Counted from the first letter of the stretch, positions 1-12,018 are shown. The stretch: DNA of 64,000 nucleotides from Microglena sp. YARC (GCA_022414725.1 CM039464.1:35971079-36035078), one strand, 5' to 3'. Notes: a model not told the origin generated them from the sequence alone. Made by a program: numbers and translations.

Positions 1-2581
1 CAGGAAAGTGCGTCCTCCCTGAAATAAATCCCCCCCCCCCCCACACACACACAACCCTACCATTGCCCAGTGATGCTTGCTTTTCAGCACCGGAGTAGCG
101 TCCTCCCTGAAATTAAATCCCCCCCCCCCCCCCCCCTCCCGCCCCACACACACACACTAGCCATGCCCAGTGATGATGCTTGCCGTTCAGCACCGGAGTG
201 CGTCCTCCTGAAAATTAAATCCCCCCCCCCCGCTGCACAACACACACCCTACCATTGCCCAAAGTGATGCTTGCCGTTCAGCACCGGAGTGCGTCCTCCC
301 TGAAATTAATCCCCCCCCACACACACTACAATTGCCCAGTGATGCTTGCCGTGTCCACCGGTGGAGTGCGTCTCAAAATTAAATCCCCCCCTCCACACAC
401 ACACACCTACCATTGCCCAGTGATGCTTGCCGTTCAGCACCGGAGTGCCTCCTGTTCCTCCCTGAAATTAACCCCCCCACACACACCTATTGCCATTGCC
501 AGTGATGCTTGCCGTTCAGCACCGGAGTGCGTCCTCCTGAAATTAAATCCCCCCCCCCACACACACTCATACCAGCCATGATGCTTGCCGTTCACACGGA
601 GTGCGTCCTCCTAACTTAAATCCCCCCCCACACACACTACCATTGCCCAGTGATGCTTGCCGTTCATGCGTCCATGAAATTAAAATCCCCCCCCGCACCA
701 CACACCTACCATTGCCCAGTGATGCTTGCGTCAGCACCGGAGTGCTCTCCTAAATTAAATCCCCCCCACACACCTACATGCGTGTGCTTCGTTCAAGCAC
801 GGAGTGCGTCCTCCCTGAAATTAAATCCCCCCCCCCCCCACACCACACACCTACCATTGCCCAGTGATGCTTGCCGTCAGCACCGGTGTGCGTCTCCCCT
901 GAAATTAAACCCCCCCCACCCACCCACACCCACACCCTCATTGCCCACTTGCCTCCCACCCACCTACTTAAACCCACCCACACCCCCCACACCCTCCCAC
1001 ACCTTTCACCACCTACTTACACCCACCCACACCCTCCCACCCAGCCACAATCCCACCCACCCACCCCACCCTGCCCTCCACACCCACCCACACCCCTCCC
1101 ACCACACCCACCCACACCTCCACCCACCCGACACCCACCCATGCCCCACCCACACCCACCATTGCCCAGTGATGCTTGCTGTTCAGCACCGAGTGCGTTC
1201 CCCACTTAAATTAAATATCGTCACCCATGCCCACCCACACCCCACCCACCCACAACCTCCCACCCACCCATGCCCACCCACACCCATCCATGCCCACCCA
1301 CACCCTCCACCCACCCACACCCACCCATGCCCTCCCACACCCACCACACCCACCCATGCCCTCCCACACCCCACACCCACACCCACACCTCCACCACCCA
1401 CCCACAACCTCCCACCCACCCACCCACACCCACCCATGCCCACCACCCACACCCTCCCACCACACCACCCATTTGCCCAGTGATGCTTGCTGTTCAGCAC
1501 CGGGTGCGTTCCCCACTTAAAATTAAATATCGCTCACCCATGCCCACCACACCCACTCACCCACAACCTCCCACCCACCCATGCCCACCCACACCCATGC
1601 CCACCCACACCCTCCACCCACCCACCATGCCCTCCCACCCCACACCCTACCCACACCTCACACCCCATGCCTCCCACACCCACCCACACCCACCCACACC
1701 CTCCCACCCACCCACCCACAACCTCCCACCCACCCACACCCACCCATGCACCCACACCCTCCACCCACACCCACCATTGCCCAGTGATGCTTGCCGTTCA
1801 GCACCGTCGGTAGTGCATCCCCCCTGAAACTAGATCTCGCTCACCCACCCACACCCACCCACCACAACCTCCCACCCAGCCACAATCCCACCCAGCCACA
1901 ACCTCCCACCCGCCACACCCACCCATGCCCACCCACACACCACACCTAGCCACCCACCCACACCCATCCATGCCGCACCCACACCCACCCACACCCTCCC
2001 ACCCACAACCTCCACCCACACCCACCCATGCCCACCCACACACACACCACACCCAGCCACCCACCCACACCCATCCATGCCCACCCACACCCACCCACAC
2101 CCTCCCACCACAACCTCCCACCCACACCCACCCATACCCACCCACCCACACACACAACCTCCCACCCACCCACACCCATCCATGCCCACCCACACCCACC
2201 CACACCCTCCCACCACACCCTCCCACCCACAACCTCCCACCCACACCCACCCATGCCCACCCACACACTCCCACACCCAGCCACCCACCCACACCCATCC
2301 ATGCCCACCCACACCCACCCACACCCTCCCACCCACAACCTCCCACCCACAACCTCCCACCCACACCCACCCATGCCCACCCACACACACCCACAACCTC
2401 CCACCCACCCACACCCATCCATGCCCACCCACACCCACCCACAACCTCCACCCACACCCACCCACAACCTCCCACCCACAACCTCCCACCCACACCCACC
2501 CACAACCTCCCACCCACAACCTCCCACCCACAACCTCCCACCCATGCCCACCCACAACCACCCACACCCACCATTGCCCAG
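1..2581 (+). repeat. Acceptor-side tandem array: repeated 3' splice site plus exon start
   Basis: About 13 irregular copies of a module that ends in a pyrimidine/CA stretch and TTGCCCAG, followed by TGATGCTTGCCGTTCAGCAC. From about 900 on the spacers become long CCCACCCACACC-type minisatellites. The last module, at 2577, runs into a full exon; the others keep only the exon's first ~40 bases and then diverge into AAATTAAATCCCCC. Long proline/histidine ORFs here are by-products of the repeat. Confidence 0.8.
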
Positions 2582-2727
2582 TGAAGCTTGCCGTTCAGCA
2601 CCGGAGTGCATCCCCCCTGGGGCCCATGGTGGGGCAGGCATCATTTTCAGTAGAGCTCTCATAGACCTCTTCACGGTGGACAGGGCGCTGGCGTGCATGC
2701 ACAACATCTCCCAGAAAACAGTGGGAA
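2582..2727 (+). CDS. Internal exon of an unrecognised protein gene (partial)
   Basis: The only complete copy of the exon shared by the flanking arrays. It is bounded by an acceptor (CCATTGCCCAG) and a donor (GTGGGAA|GTGAGTAG). It enters with one base completing a codon and leaves in phase 1. The reading frame gives about 48 residues, including CRSAPEC, AGIIFSRALIDLFTVD and ACMHNISQKTVG. The FTVDxxLxCxHxIS motif recurs in partial copies downstream (for example 4090-4165, FSKALVDLFTVDKTL), some with conservative replacements, so the frame looks real. No family was recognised and no neighbouring exon with matching phase was found. It could belong to a gene extending off the left edge. Confidence 0.45.
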
Positions 2728-4735
2728 GTGAGTAGGGTCCTAGTGTGGCGTGTGTGTGTGGGTGGGTGTGTGGGTGGGTGGGTAAAAAGGACAGGTAATG
2801 GAGGTTACAACCACTTCACAGAGGACAAGGGTCTGGCGTGTATGCACAACATCTTCTACAAAACATTGGGTAGTGAGTAGGGTCCTAGTGTGGCGTGTGT
2901 GTGTGTGTGTTGTGGGGGGGGGGGGGGGTAAAAAGGACAGGTAATGGAGGTTACAACCACTTCACAGAGGACAAGTCGCTGGCATGTATGCACAACATCT
3001 CCTACAAAAGATTGGGAAGTGAGTAGGGTCCTGGGGGGGGGGGGGGGGGGGGGTAGGGTAAAAAGGACAGTGGAGGTTACAACCACTTCGCAGAGGACAA
3101 GGCTCTGGCATGTATGCACAACATCTCCCAGAAAACATTGGAGGTGAGCAGGGTCCTAGTGTCGTGTGTGTGGGGTAGGGAGGGGGGGGGGGGGGGGTAA
3201 AAGGACAGGTAATGGAGGTTACAACCCACTTCACAGAGGACAAGTCGCTGGCTTTATGCGCAACATCTCCCAGAAAACAGTGGGAAGTGAGTAGGGTCCT
3301 GAGGGGGGGGGGGGGGGGGGGGGGGGGGTAAACAGGACAGGCAGTGAAGGTTGCAACCACTTCACAGTGGACAAGTCGCTGACGTGTATGCGCAGCATCT
3401 CCCACAAAAAGGGGTGAGTAGGGTCCTGGGGGGTAGGGGTAGGGGGGGGGGGGGGGGGAGTGGAAAAATAGACTGGCAGTGGAGTTGCAACCAGTTCGCA
3501 GTGGACAATGCGCTGATGTGCATGCGCAACTTCCCCCCCACCCACCCACCCACCCACACCCACCCATGCCCACCCATGCCCACCCACACCCTCCCACCCA
3601 CACCCACCAGGCAGTGGACAATGCGCTGATGTGCATGCGCAACTTCCCCCCCCCCCCACCCCCACCCCACCCACCCATGCCCTCCCACACCCACCCATGC
3701 CCACCCACACCCACCCATGCCCACCCTCACCCACCCATGCCCTCCCACACCACCCACACCCACCCATGCCCTCCCACACCCACCCACACCCACCCATGCC
3801 CTCCCCACACCCACACCCTCCCACCCACACCCACCAGGCAGTGGACAATGCGCTGATGTGCATGCGCAACTTCCCCCCCCCCCAACCCCCCCACCCCAAC
3901 CCCCCAACCCCAAAAGTAGGAAGTGAGTGTGTAAAGTATGCCAGAGGCCAAACAGTTTGCATGCTTCTTGTCGTATGCTTCTTATGTCATGTCACTGCAC
4001 AAAAGATCGGGGTGCAAGGCAGTGGGGGTGCAGCGTAGTGGGGTGCAGGGTAATGGGGGTGCAGGGTGGTGAGGGTGCTGGCATCACCTTCAGTAAAGCT
4101 CTCGTGGACCTCTTCACTGTGGACAAGACACTGGTGTGTTTGCACAAAATCTCCCAGAAAACGGTGGGAAGTGAGTAGGGTCCTGGTAGTGGTGGTGGTG
4201 GTGGTGGTGGTAGTGGTGTAGTGGTGGTAGTGGTAGTGGGTGGTGGTGGTGGTGGTAGTGGTGGTGGTGGTGGTAGTGGTGGTGGTGGTAGTGGTGGTGG
4301 TGGTGGTGGTGGTAGTGGTGGTGGGTGGTGGTAGTGGTGGTAGTGGTGGTAGTGGTGGTGGTGGTGGTGGTAGTGGTGGTGGTGGTGGTGGTGGTAGTGG
4401 TAGTGGTGGTGGTAGTGGTGGTGGTGGTGGTAGTGGTGGTAGTGGTGTGGTGGTGGTAGTGGTGGTGGTGGTGGTAGTGGTGGTAGTGGTGGTGGTGGTG
4501 GTGGTAGTGGTAGTGGTGGTGGTAGTGGTGGTGGTGGTGGTGGTAGTGGTGGTGGTAGTGGTGGTGGTGGTGGTGGTGGTAGGTACAAAGGACAGACAGT
4601 GGATGCGCAACATCTCCCATAAAAGGGTCAGGGTAGTGGGGGTGCAGCGTAGTGGGGGTCAAGGGTAGTTGGGTGGCTGGCATCATCTTCAGCTGTGCTC
4701 CCATGGACCTCTTTACTGTGGACAAGTGATGGCGC
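2728..4735 (+). repeat. Donor-side tandem array: repeated exon end plus 5' splice site
   Basis: About 11 partial copies of the 3' half of the 2582-2727 exon, most followed by GTGAGTAGGGTCC and a G-rich spacer. Copies lie near 2830, 2960, 3090, 3230, 3365, 3500, 3615, 3845, 4120, 4600 and 4720. Three (near 3500, 3615 and 3845) run into C-rich CCCACCCATGCC arrays instead. G runs exceed 20 bases near 3030-3050 and 3305-3325. Confidence 0.75.
4184..4582 (+). repeat. (GGT/AGT)n trinucleotide microsatellite
   Basis: Nearly pure GGTGGTAGTGGT sequence for about 400 bases. It sits after a GTGAGTAGGGTCC donor-type motif inside the donor-side array. The apparent Val/Gly and Thr/His/Pro ORFs are low-complexity artefacts. 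Confidence 0.95.
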
Positions 4736-4739
4736 TGAT

Positions 4740-5731
4740 GTGCATGACACCTTTATTTTAAAGGACTTCACAAATATCAACATTTCCCAAAACAAATCGG
4801 GATTTTTATTTTAATTTAGTTGTGAAAAGAATTTAACCCCAGGAGGTGGGTCTCCATTCACAAACCAGCAACACCGAGCACAGGGATCTTTATTTCCGGA
4901 ATGCATTCGAGCGGAATACGAGACCCCGTTTTGGCCGAAATTGCCGGAAAAAGAAACCTACAATTTTTTTTGTTTTTTTTTGTTTACTGAAATTGGCTAA
5001 AAAGGACCCTAATTGACCCAATTCGGAATAAGGATCCTGTTTTGGGAGGAAAATAGGGAGGAATAGAATAAAAAGGAATAAGATTTCCTCTTTTTGATTC
5101 GAAAAATATATATCTGACCGAGCATTCAGTTTGAATGCCGTTGCCACTCCTATTAATGGCGCCTGGAGGCGCATCCCGAATGAAATTTTCTTGTTAATCA
5201 TGCATTTAACTTAATTAGATCTAATTGTATTTAGTTGGATAATGATAAAATTTGTTTTGGCAATTAGCATTGCTCATATGTGGTAGGCGAATAGGCTTAC
5301 AAGTTGGCTGCTGCCTGATTCGAAGTGTGCCGTGAGATATTGATGACCAAAGTAGGTGTTTGTTCTGGGGTGCAAACTTGTAACACCCCATAAACTTGAA
5401 ATATGTGAAGCTCGATCAGAACTGTGAACTCCGATCAGAACTGTGAACTCGATCAGAATATGTGAACTCCGATCAGAACTGTATTCAATATGTTTACATA
5501 TACTGAATGATTATTAGTTTATTTAATATTTTTCCTTCGATCAGAACTATGTTTAATATATTTAATATGGTTTAATATGATTATATGTGGTATTTAAATA
5601 GGCTAACATGTTGAGTGCAACTTGATTCGAAGTATTCCGTGATATAAGTATGTGCAGAGTAGGTATTTGGAAACGGAAACACCCCATACACATGAAGAAA
5701 GAAGAAGTGTGTGGATGATTAGGCGCATATG
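4740..5731. other. AT-rich unique stretch, no gene supported
   Basis: Ordinary AT-rich sequence with a poly-T-interrupted minus ORF (4890-5201) of poor composition and a short tandem repeat of GATCAGAACTGTGAACTC near 5410-5480. No credible exon or RNA gene was seen. Confidence 0.5.
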
Positions 5732-5889
5732 TAGGGATAGGTAATATGATATCATATGATGCCGGCAGTCTGACTAGGCTAAAGCTACCATTTATATTCA
5801 ATATCATATGAATATATGATGCAATTTATATGATATCATATGATATCATACTCGCCTTTGGTCAAAATCATATGATATGCCGATCCCTA
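5732..5889. mobile_element. MITE family hD (ATATCATATGAT type)
   Basis: The 158-bp AT-rich element begins TAGGGATAGG and ends CCGATCCCTA. It is flanked by near-perfect 8-bp duplications, CGCATATG at 5724 and CGCATTTG at 5890. The interior carries the palindromic ATATCATATGATATCATA core and the conserved segment CAGTCTGACTAGGCTAAAG. The 8-bp duplication and TAGGG ends suggest a non-autonomous hAT-type element. Confidence 0.75.
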
Positions 5890-5944
5890 CGCATTTGTGG
5901 TCCTGAATGAATGTATATGATGTGAGCATGTATGGTCTTGTAAT

Positions 5945-6121
5945 TAGTGAACGGCAACTAATATTAGTGTTTGAAAAACTAATATTAACTAGTATTATTA
6001 TTATTGTGTCACAATACTATTAGTTTTTCAAATAAATTTTATATTCTGATGAGATGGCTCGTCCGACTAATATTATTAATATTATGTATTCACTAATATT
6101 ACATAACATAGCCAACCCCTG
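5945..6121. mobile_element. MITE family hC (ACTAATATTA type)
   Basis: The 177-bp element begins TAGTGAACGGCAACTAATAT and ends GCCAACCCCTG, with 8-bp flanks CTTGTAAT / CTTGAAAT. It shares its interior (GAGATGGCTCGTCCGACTAA) with copies at 8604, 25521 and 28212. Confidence 0.75.
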
Positions 6122-6528
6122 CTTGAAATGCATGCACGAATATTATTTTATGGTTACATGACGTAATTGTCATTTTTTTGAAACATTAATTTTGGTCTGA
6201 GTGAGATTTGAACCCGCGACTTGCGATTTCATTTTCGCGATTTTTGGCTAACGGCAATTGGCGTGGCTTGCCCCTGCCCACCTCACGCATGGCCCTGAGA
6301 TGGGCTCCGTGTGCTAATTATAGCAAGTGCCCAAGCGGAATGTTTTGTCGATTGTGTTGCTTGTTTGTTTTCGCCTCGAATTTTTGACAACAATTCGCAA
6401 GACTAGAAATGATGTGAAGAACCAAGATTGTGTTGTTTGAGGGGGCGCCCCCCCCCCCCCCCCCCACACCCCCCCACCCCCAGCCCCCCCCCCCCTTTCC
6501 CCACGCACGGGCCTGGAAGGGTGAGCTC
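6122..6528. other. Non-coding stretch with C-rich tract
   Basis: Unique sequence followed by C runs at 6440-6500. A short proline-rich ORF here is an artefact of the C tract and the neighbouring MITE. No gene was seen. Confidence 0.5.
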
Positions 6529-6740
6529 TAGTGTTTCTTTTTTCGACAACGCGTCGCCATTCCATCGAATGCTGCACCCCCCGGGCCCCTCGGTACCGGG
6601 ACGCGCTGCCCCCTGGCCCCCCCAGGCTCCGCGCTTTGCGCTCCACCATACGATGGCTACGCAACTATCCTGAAATCAGGGTTGAGTAGCCCAAGTAGCA
6701 ACTCAACCTGGACAGCAGAAATCTGAAAAAAAAAAAACTG
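6529..6740 (-). mobile_element. MITE family hE (CAGTGTTT...AAACACTG)
   Basis: The 212-bp element matches, in reverse orientation, the copies at 20558 and 27494. Its ends TAGTGTTTC and AAAACTG are slightly decayed, and the flanks GTGAGCTC / GGGAGCTC give a 7/8 target duplication. The interior is GC-rich (GCGCGTCCCGATATCGGGG-like in the sister copies). Confidence 0.8.
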
Positions 6741-7109
6741 GGGAGCTCCATGTGCTAACATTACCCGAAGTGCCTAAGGAATGGAACGTGGATTTGGATG
6801 CTTGTTTGTTTTCGCCTCGAATTTCTGACAACAATTCTGCTCCCAAACCTATGTATGCGCACATGTTTGGATGGTACGAATTTGAAATGTTAAAAAAGGA
6901 TACCCCTTACTTGTAGCTCTGGCCAAAAACACACAAACCTTAGCTCCTTTTCCTCAATTGCGATGCTCATACGTGCTCTCGTGAGAATCCGTCCGGTATA
7001 ACTAAGTCTTGTAATTGTTGATATAGAATGTTCAATTTGTTTTGTTGTTTTTCATGAAACCTGAAAATGTTGTTTTGTTACGGACTGACGGGCGGACGGA
7101 CAGACATTT
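6741..7109. other. Non-coding stretch
   Basis: It starts with a near-repeat of the sequence left of the preceding MITE (GCTTGTTTGTTTTCGCCTCG also occurs near 6360). No ORF or RNA gene was supported. Confidence 0.4.
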
Positions 7110-7320
7110 TTTTTTGCGGAGCCCCCCCTTCTGAGGGGCTGGAGCCCCCATGTTTACCCATTTGTCCGTCCATCCATCCGTCTGACCGTGATGGAGCCCA
7201 ACACGTCAGCCAACGGTCTCGTAACTAACTCGCTTCCGTTGCCACCTGCACCTGTCGCTCCCTCGCGATCACTCTCCGCCATTTTTAGCGTCGCAGGCGA
7301 CGCTGCATAGTAATTGTTTC
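7110..7320. repeat. Dispersed repeat (GCGGAGCCCCC...GACGCTGCATA)
   Basis: About 210 bp shared with 12019-12218 and, truncated, with 16718-16800. Common landmarks are TGCGGAGCCCCC, TTTACCCATTTGTCCG, ACACGTCAGCCAACGGTC and GCGTCGC..GACGCTGCATA. No target duplication was found, so its class is unknown. Confidence 0.7.
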
Positions 7321-7706
7321 ATTCAGGTACAAAAGAGTAGGCGTACTAAAAGGGCTGGTGGGAGATACCGGCCCTCGACCAAACGAACATTTACCACTAC
7401 CCCACTGTGGTCAATAGAACTAGGTAACTGATGAATGTCTGTTTGGTCGAGGGTCGGTTTCTCCCACCGACCCTAAGTGCGCCTACTCTTTTGTAGGAGT
7501 GGCAACGCCATTCGAACTGAATCCTCGGTTTCGCTGGTTTGTGTTGGGAGACCCACATCCTGGGGTGAAAATCCTTTCACAACTAAAAAAATAAAAAAAT
7601 AAAAAACAGACATACACGCAGAGCCTGCCTGGTCCCCCAACAAAAACAACGGCAATATGTATGTTCATGTGACTTCATACTCAGCCAGTGCCTGTGGGAT
7701 AAGTGC

Positions 7707-7899
7707 CAGGGTACTTCCAAGCACGCGCTTTTGGCCCTAGAGCGCTGCCATTTTGAGCCCCACTGTGCGTTTTGCGCAGTTTTTTGCAACCCCCTGTGGG
7801 CGCAGCAAGCAATTTTTGCGCTTTTTGCACTACAAGCGCAGTTTTTTTGTTTTCAAGTGCGCTAATGCGCTGGCCAATTTGGTCAATGGAAGTACCCTC
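7707..7899 (-). mobile_element. MITE family hA (CAGGGTACT...AGTACCCTG)
   Basis: The 193-bp element has terminal CAGGGTACTTCC / GGAAGTACCCTC and GC-rich internal repeats (GCGCAGCAAGC, AAAAAGCGC-like). Its flanks are ATAAGTGC and GTGAGTGC. The related unoccupied sequence GGGATGAGTGCTTGCAGCAT lies at 8238-8257, which supports an insertion with an 8-bp duplication. Confidence 0.85.
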
Positions 7900-7926
7900 G
7901 TGAGTGCATGCAGCATGGGATCTTGC

Positions 7927-8141
7927 AAGTGTTTTTTTTTCAAATCTATAAGTGGGTTTTTTCTAGCTTTATGGTTGTAGGCCTCCTCCAGTGACAGCGT
8001 TCTAGTGCTTTTTATAGCTTTTTGGGGCCATTTGGGGCACACACACAAAAAAAAAACTTTCTTCTTCCAAAAACACGATAATTTCTCCAAAACGAGGTCA
8101 AAACTAGCGATCGCTATATATAGCGGAAAACAATACCCCTG
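7927..8141 (+). mobile_element. MITE family hB (CAGGGATTTT type)
   Basis: The 215-bp element is flanked by a perfect 8-bp duplication, GATCTTGC at 7919 and 8142. Internal landmarks are TCAAATCTATAAGTGGGTTT, GGCCTCCTCCAGTGACAGCG and ACTAGCGATCGCTATATATA. The paralogous unoccupied site (AGCATGGAATCTAGCCACAA) is at 8253-8272. Confidence 0.9.
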
Positions 8142-8295
8142 GATCTTGCCACAACCTGAACGTATAGACTATGCACTAATTTCCTTAACAAAACATTGAA
8201 AAACAAAATTCATCATACTCAGGCAGCTCCCGTGGGATGAGTGCTTGCAGCATGGAATCTAGCCACAAGCTGAACGTATAGACTATGCACTAATT

Positions 8296-8536
8296 CAGGG
8301 ATATGTTTTTCCGCTATGTATAGCGATCGCTAGTTTTGACCCCGTTTTGGAGAAATTATCGCTATAAAAAGTTAACAATAAAAGTTTTTATTTTGACCCA
8401 AATGCCCCCAAAAGCTACAAAAAGCTACAAACAGCTACAAAAAACTACAAAACCCACTAATACGCTGTCCCTGTAGGAGGCCTAGAACCATGAAGCTAGA
8501 AAAACGCCACTTTCAGATTTGAAAAAAACATCACTG
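8296..8536 (-). mobile_element. MITE family hB, second copy
   Basis: The 241-bp inverted copy runs from CAGGGATATG to ACATCACTG with a perfect 8-bp duplication, CACTAATT (8288 and 8537). The unoccupied paralogue TATGCACTAATTTCCTTA is at 8169-8186, so the insertion postdates the local duplication. Confidence 0.9.
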
Positions 8537-8603
8537 CACTAATTTCCTTACCAAAACATTTAAAACAAAATTCTTCATCCAAAACAATGGCAGCATGTAT
8601 ATC

Positions 8604-8797
8604 TAGGGAATGGCAACTAATATTAATGCTTGAAAACTAATATTAACTAATATTATTATAGCGTCACAATAATATTAGTTTTTCCAGGTTTTTCAAATAA
8701 ATTCGAATTTCTGGTGAGACGGCTCGTCCGACTAATATTAGACAATATGATATAATATTATTTTTTGACTAATATTACATAAGATAGCCGACCCCTA
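8604..8797. mobile_element. MITE family hC, second copy
   Basis: The 194-bp element runs from TAGGGAATGGCAAC to GCCGACCCCTA with a perfect 8-bp duplication TGTATATC on both sides (8596, 8798). Confidence 0.85.
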
Positions 8798-8869
8798 TGT
8801 ATATCCAGGTGACTCCATACTTAGCCAATGACTGTGGGATGAGAACATTGCTTTCACCGACACTGGACT

Positions 8870-9442
8870 GTAACGTACAGACATACATGCAAACACACGT
8901 ACAGACATACATGCAAACACACGTACAGACATACATGCAAACACACGTACAGACGTACATGCAAACACACGTACAGACATACATGCAAACACACGCACAG
9001 ACATGCATGCAAACACACGTACAGACATACATGCAAACACACGTACAGACATACATGCAAACACACGTACAGACATACATGCAAACACACGTACAGACAT
9101 ACATGCAAACACACGTACAGACATACATGCAGACGTATCATACAGGCATACATGCAAACACACGTACAGACATACATGCAAACACACGTACAGACATACA
9201 TGCAAACACACGTACAGACATACATGCAAACACACGTACAGACATACATGCAAACACACGTACAGACATACATGCAAACACACGTACAGACATACATGCA
9301 AACACACGTACAGACATACATGCAAACACACGTACAGACATACATGCAAACACACGTACAGACATACATGCAAACACACGTACAGACATACATGCAAACA
9401 CACGTACAGACATACATGCAAACACACGTACAGACATACATA
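8870..9442. repeat. 24-bp minisatellite, about 23 copies
   Basis: The unit is ACAGACATACATGCAAACAC plus ACGT, highly uniform, with one disrupted unit near 9130-9150. The unit length is a multiple of three and lacks stops, so open frames run through it on both strands; these are not evidence of a gene. Confidence 0.95.
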
Positions 9443-9488
9443 TAGGGAATGGCAACTAATATTAGTGCTTGAAAACTAATATTAACTA
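9443..9488. mobile_element. Truncated hC MITE end
   Basis: It begins TAGGGAATGGCAACTAATAT as at 8604 but stops after about 45 bases. It abuts the end of the 24-bp minisatellite. Confidence 0.6.
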
Positions 9489-9499
9489 CAAAGTGGAGC

Positions 9500-12010
9500 T
9501 TGTCTTGTTCCCCATCCAAAACGATGGCAATAAATGCGTGCAGGTGACTTTATACTCAGCCAATGCCTATGGAATGAGGACGTTGCTTTCACCGACCCTG
9601 GCCGGTGGATCAAGCACAGGTCAAATCCGGCATACGTCCTATTTGTAGGTCTAATGGCTCCCCTCATTGCTTTTTATTGGGGGGCACTGGCCTGTGGGGT
9701 GCGGACATTGCTTTCACTGACCCTGGGTGGTGGATCAAGCACAGTAGTGCGGTTTAGAGACAAGTCGACCTTCACGAAAAAAAACGAATTTGATGCTGAC
9801 GAAAGCGCGTGCAAATGCGGACACATGCAACTATCTAATTTCTGGAACAGCGCAGTTTTCGAGGAGATGTGTTGCTTTCGAGGCTGGTGTCGGTTGGTGT
9901 CGGTTGGGCCCTGTCATGCCTCGTATTTAAGGCAACCCACGAAGTCAAAATCTACGAAAAATTTGAACAGGTCAAATCCCGCATACGTCCTTTTTGTTAG
10001 TCTTATGGCTCCCCTCATTATTTGGCTACGAAGAGCAGCATCTAGGTAGCCCCCCAGGCTAGCTAAACAGCCAGACCTAAAGCAACCTAGTGCACCTTGA
10101 AGCTGGCATAGTCAGCTTTCTAGCGCTGCTGAATTTGGGGGCTACCTGCTTGTGGGTTCGTGACATTGCTTTAACTTACCCTGGGTGGTGGATTAAGCAC
10201 TGGTCAAAGCCGGCATACGGTCATTTTGGTAAGTCTAATGGCTCCCTTCATTGTTTCTCGTTTGCGGCTACCTGCTTGTGGGATGGGGACATTGCTTTCA
10301 CTGACCCTGGGTGGTGGATCAAGCACAGGTCAAATCCGGCATACATGCTTTTTGTAAATCTTATGGCTCCCCTCATTATTTGGCTACGAGGAGCAGCGTC
10401 TAGGTAGCCCCCCTGGCTGGCTAACCAGCCAGACCTAACGCAACCTAGTGCACCTTGAAGCTGGCATGGTCAGCTTTCTAGCGCTGCGGAAATTTGGGGC
10501 TACCTGCTTGTGGGTTCGTGACATTGCTTTCACTGACCCTGGGTGGTGGATTAAGCACTGGTCAAAGCCGGCATACGTCCTTTTTGTAATTCTAATGGGA
10601 GTCATGGTTCCCCTTTCTGTTTTGTTACATTGGGCTATCTGCTTTGGGGATGGTTACATTGCTTTCACTGAACCTTTGGCGCAGGCTCAAGCACTGGTCA
10701 AAGCCGGGATACGGTCTTTTTGTAATTCTAATGGGAGTCATGGTTCCCCTTCTTGTTTTTTTCTATTGGACTACCTGATTTGGGGCTCATTTATATTGCT
10801 TTCACTGACCCTGGCTGGTGGCTCAAGCACTGGTCAAAGCCGTCATATGCCATTTGGTATGTCTAATGGCTCCCCTCCGTGTTTCTTATTTGGGGGCTAC
10901 GACTCTCCTTATCCTTATTATTTGCGGCTACCTCTTTTTGGATGAGGACATAGCTTTCACCCTGGGGCGCATGCTCAAGCACTAGTCAAAGCTGGCATAC
11001 GGTCCTTTTGGTAATTCTATTGGCTCCCTTTATTGTTCCTCGTTTGGGGCTGCTTGCCTGTGGGGTGCGGACTTTGCTGTCAGTAAACCTGGGTGGTGGA
11101 CCAAACACTGGTCAAAGCCGGCATATGCCATTTGGTAAATCTAATGGCTCCCCTCATTGCTTATCATTTGCGGCTACCTGCTTGTGGGATGGTCACATTG
11201 CTTTCAATGACCCTGGGTGGTGGACCAAGCACAGGTCAAATCCGGCATATGGTCATTTTGGTAAGTCTAATGGCTCCCTTCATTGTTTCTCGTTTGGGGC
11301 TACTTGCCTGTGGGTTGCGGACATCGCTTTCTGCAAACCTTGGTGGTGGACAAAGCGCTGGTCAAAGCCGGCATACGGTCATTTTGGTAAGTCTAATGGC
11401 TCCCCTCCGTGTTTCTCGTTTGGGGCTACTTGCCTGTGGGTTGCGGACATTGCATTCTGTAAACCTGGGTGGTGGACCAAGCACTGGTCAAAGCCGGCAT
11501 ACGGTCATTTTGGTAAGTCTAATGGCTCCCCTCCGTGTTTCTCGTTTGGGGCTACTTGCCTGTGGGTTGCGGACATTGCTTTCTGTAAACCTGGGTGGTG
11601 GACCAAGCACTGGTCAAAGCCGGCATACGGTCATTTTGGTAAGTCTAATGGCTCCCCTCCGTGTTTCTCGTTTGGGGCTACTTGCCTGTGGGTTGCGGAC
11701 ATTGCTTTCTGCAAACCTTGGTGGTGGACAAAGCGCTGGTCAAAGCCGGCATATGGTCATTTTGGTAAGTCTAATGGCTCCCCTCCGTTTTTCTCGTTTG
11801 GGGCTACTTGCCTGTGGGTTGCGGACATTGCTTTCTGTAAACCTGGGTGGTGGACCAAGCACTGGTCAAAGCCGGCATACGGTCATTTTGGTAAGTCTAA
11901 TGGCTCCCCTCCGTGTTTCTAGTTTGGGGCTACTTGCCTGTGGGTTGCGGACATTGCTTTCTGCAAACCTTGGTGGTGGACAAAGCACTGGTCAAAGCCG
12001 GCATACAGTC
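9500..12010 (+). repeat. 126-bp satellite array, degenerate leftward
   Basis: From about 11040 to 12010 the unit repeats with a period of exactly 126 bp (spacing of TTTGGGGCTACTTGCC at 11296, 11422, 11548 and 11674). Leftward copies to 9500 are degenerate and interrupted. Each unit contains GGTGGTGGACCAAGCACTGG and TTTTGGTAAGTCTAATGG. Two frames stay open across the regular part (304 and 378 codons, the longer running a little past its right end) only because 126 is divisible by three. Related singletons (TAATGGCTCCCCTCATTG) occur near 12243. Confidence 0.9.
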
Positions 12011-12018
12011 ATTTTTGG

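Noticed and set aside
8870..9442. CRISP-like regular repeat of 24 bp
   Set aside because: Units abut with no unique spacers and the genome is eukaryotic; it is a minisatellite.
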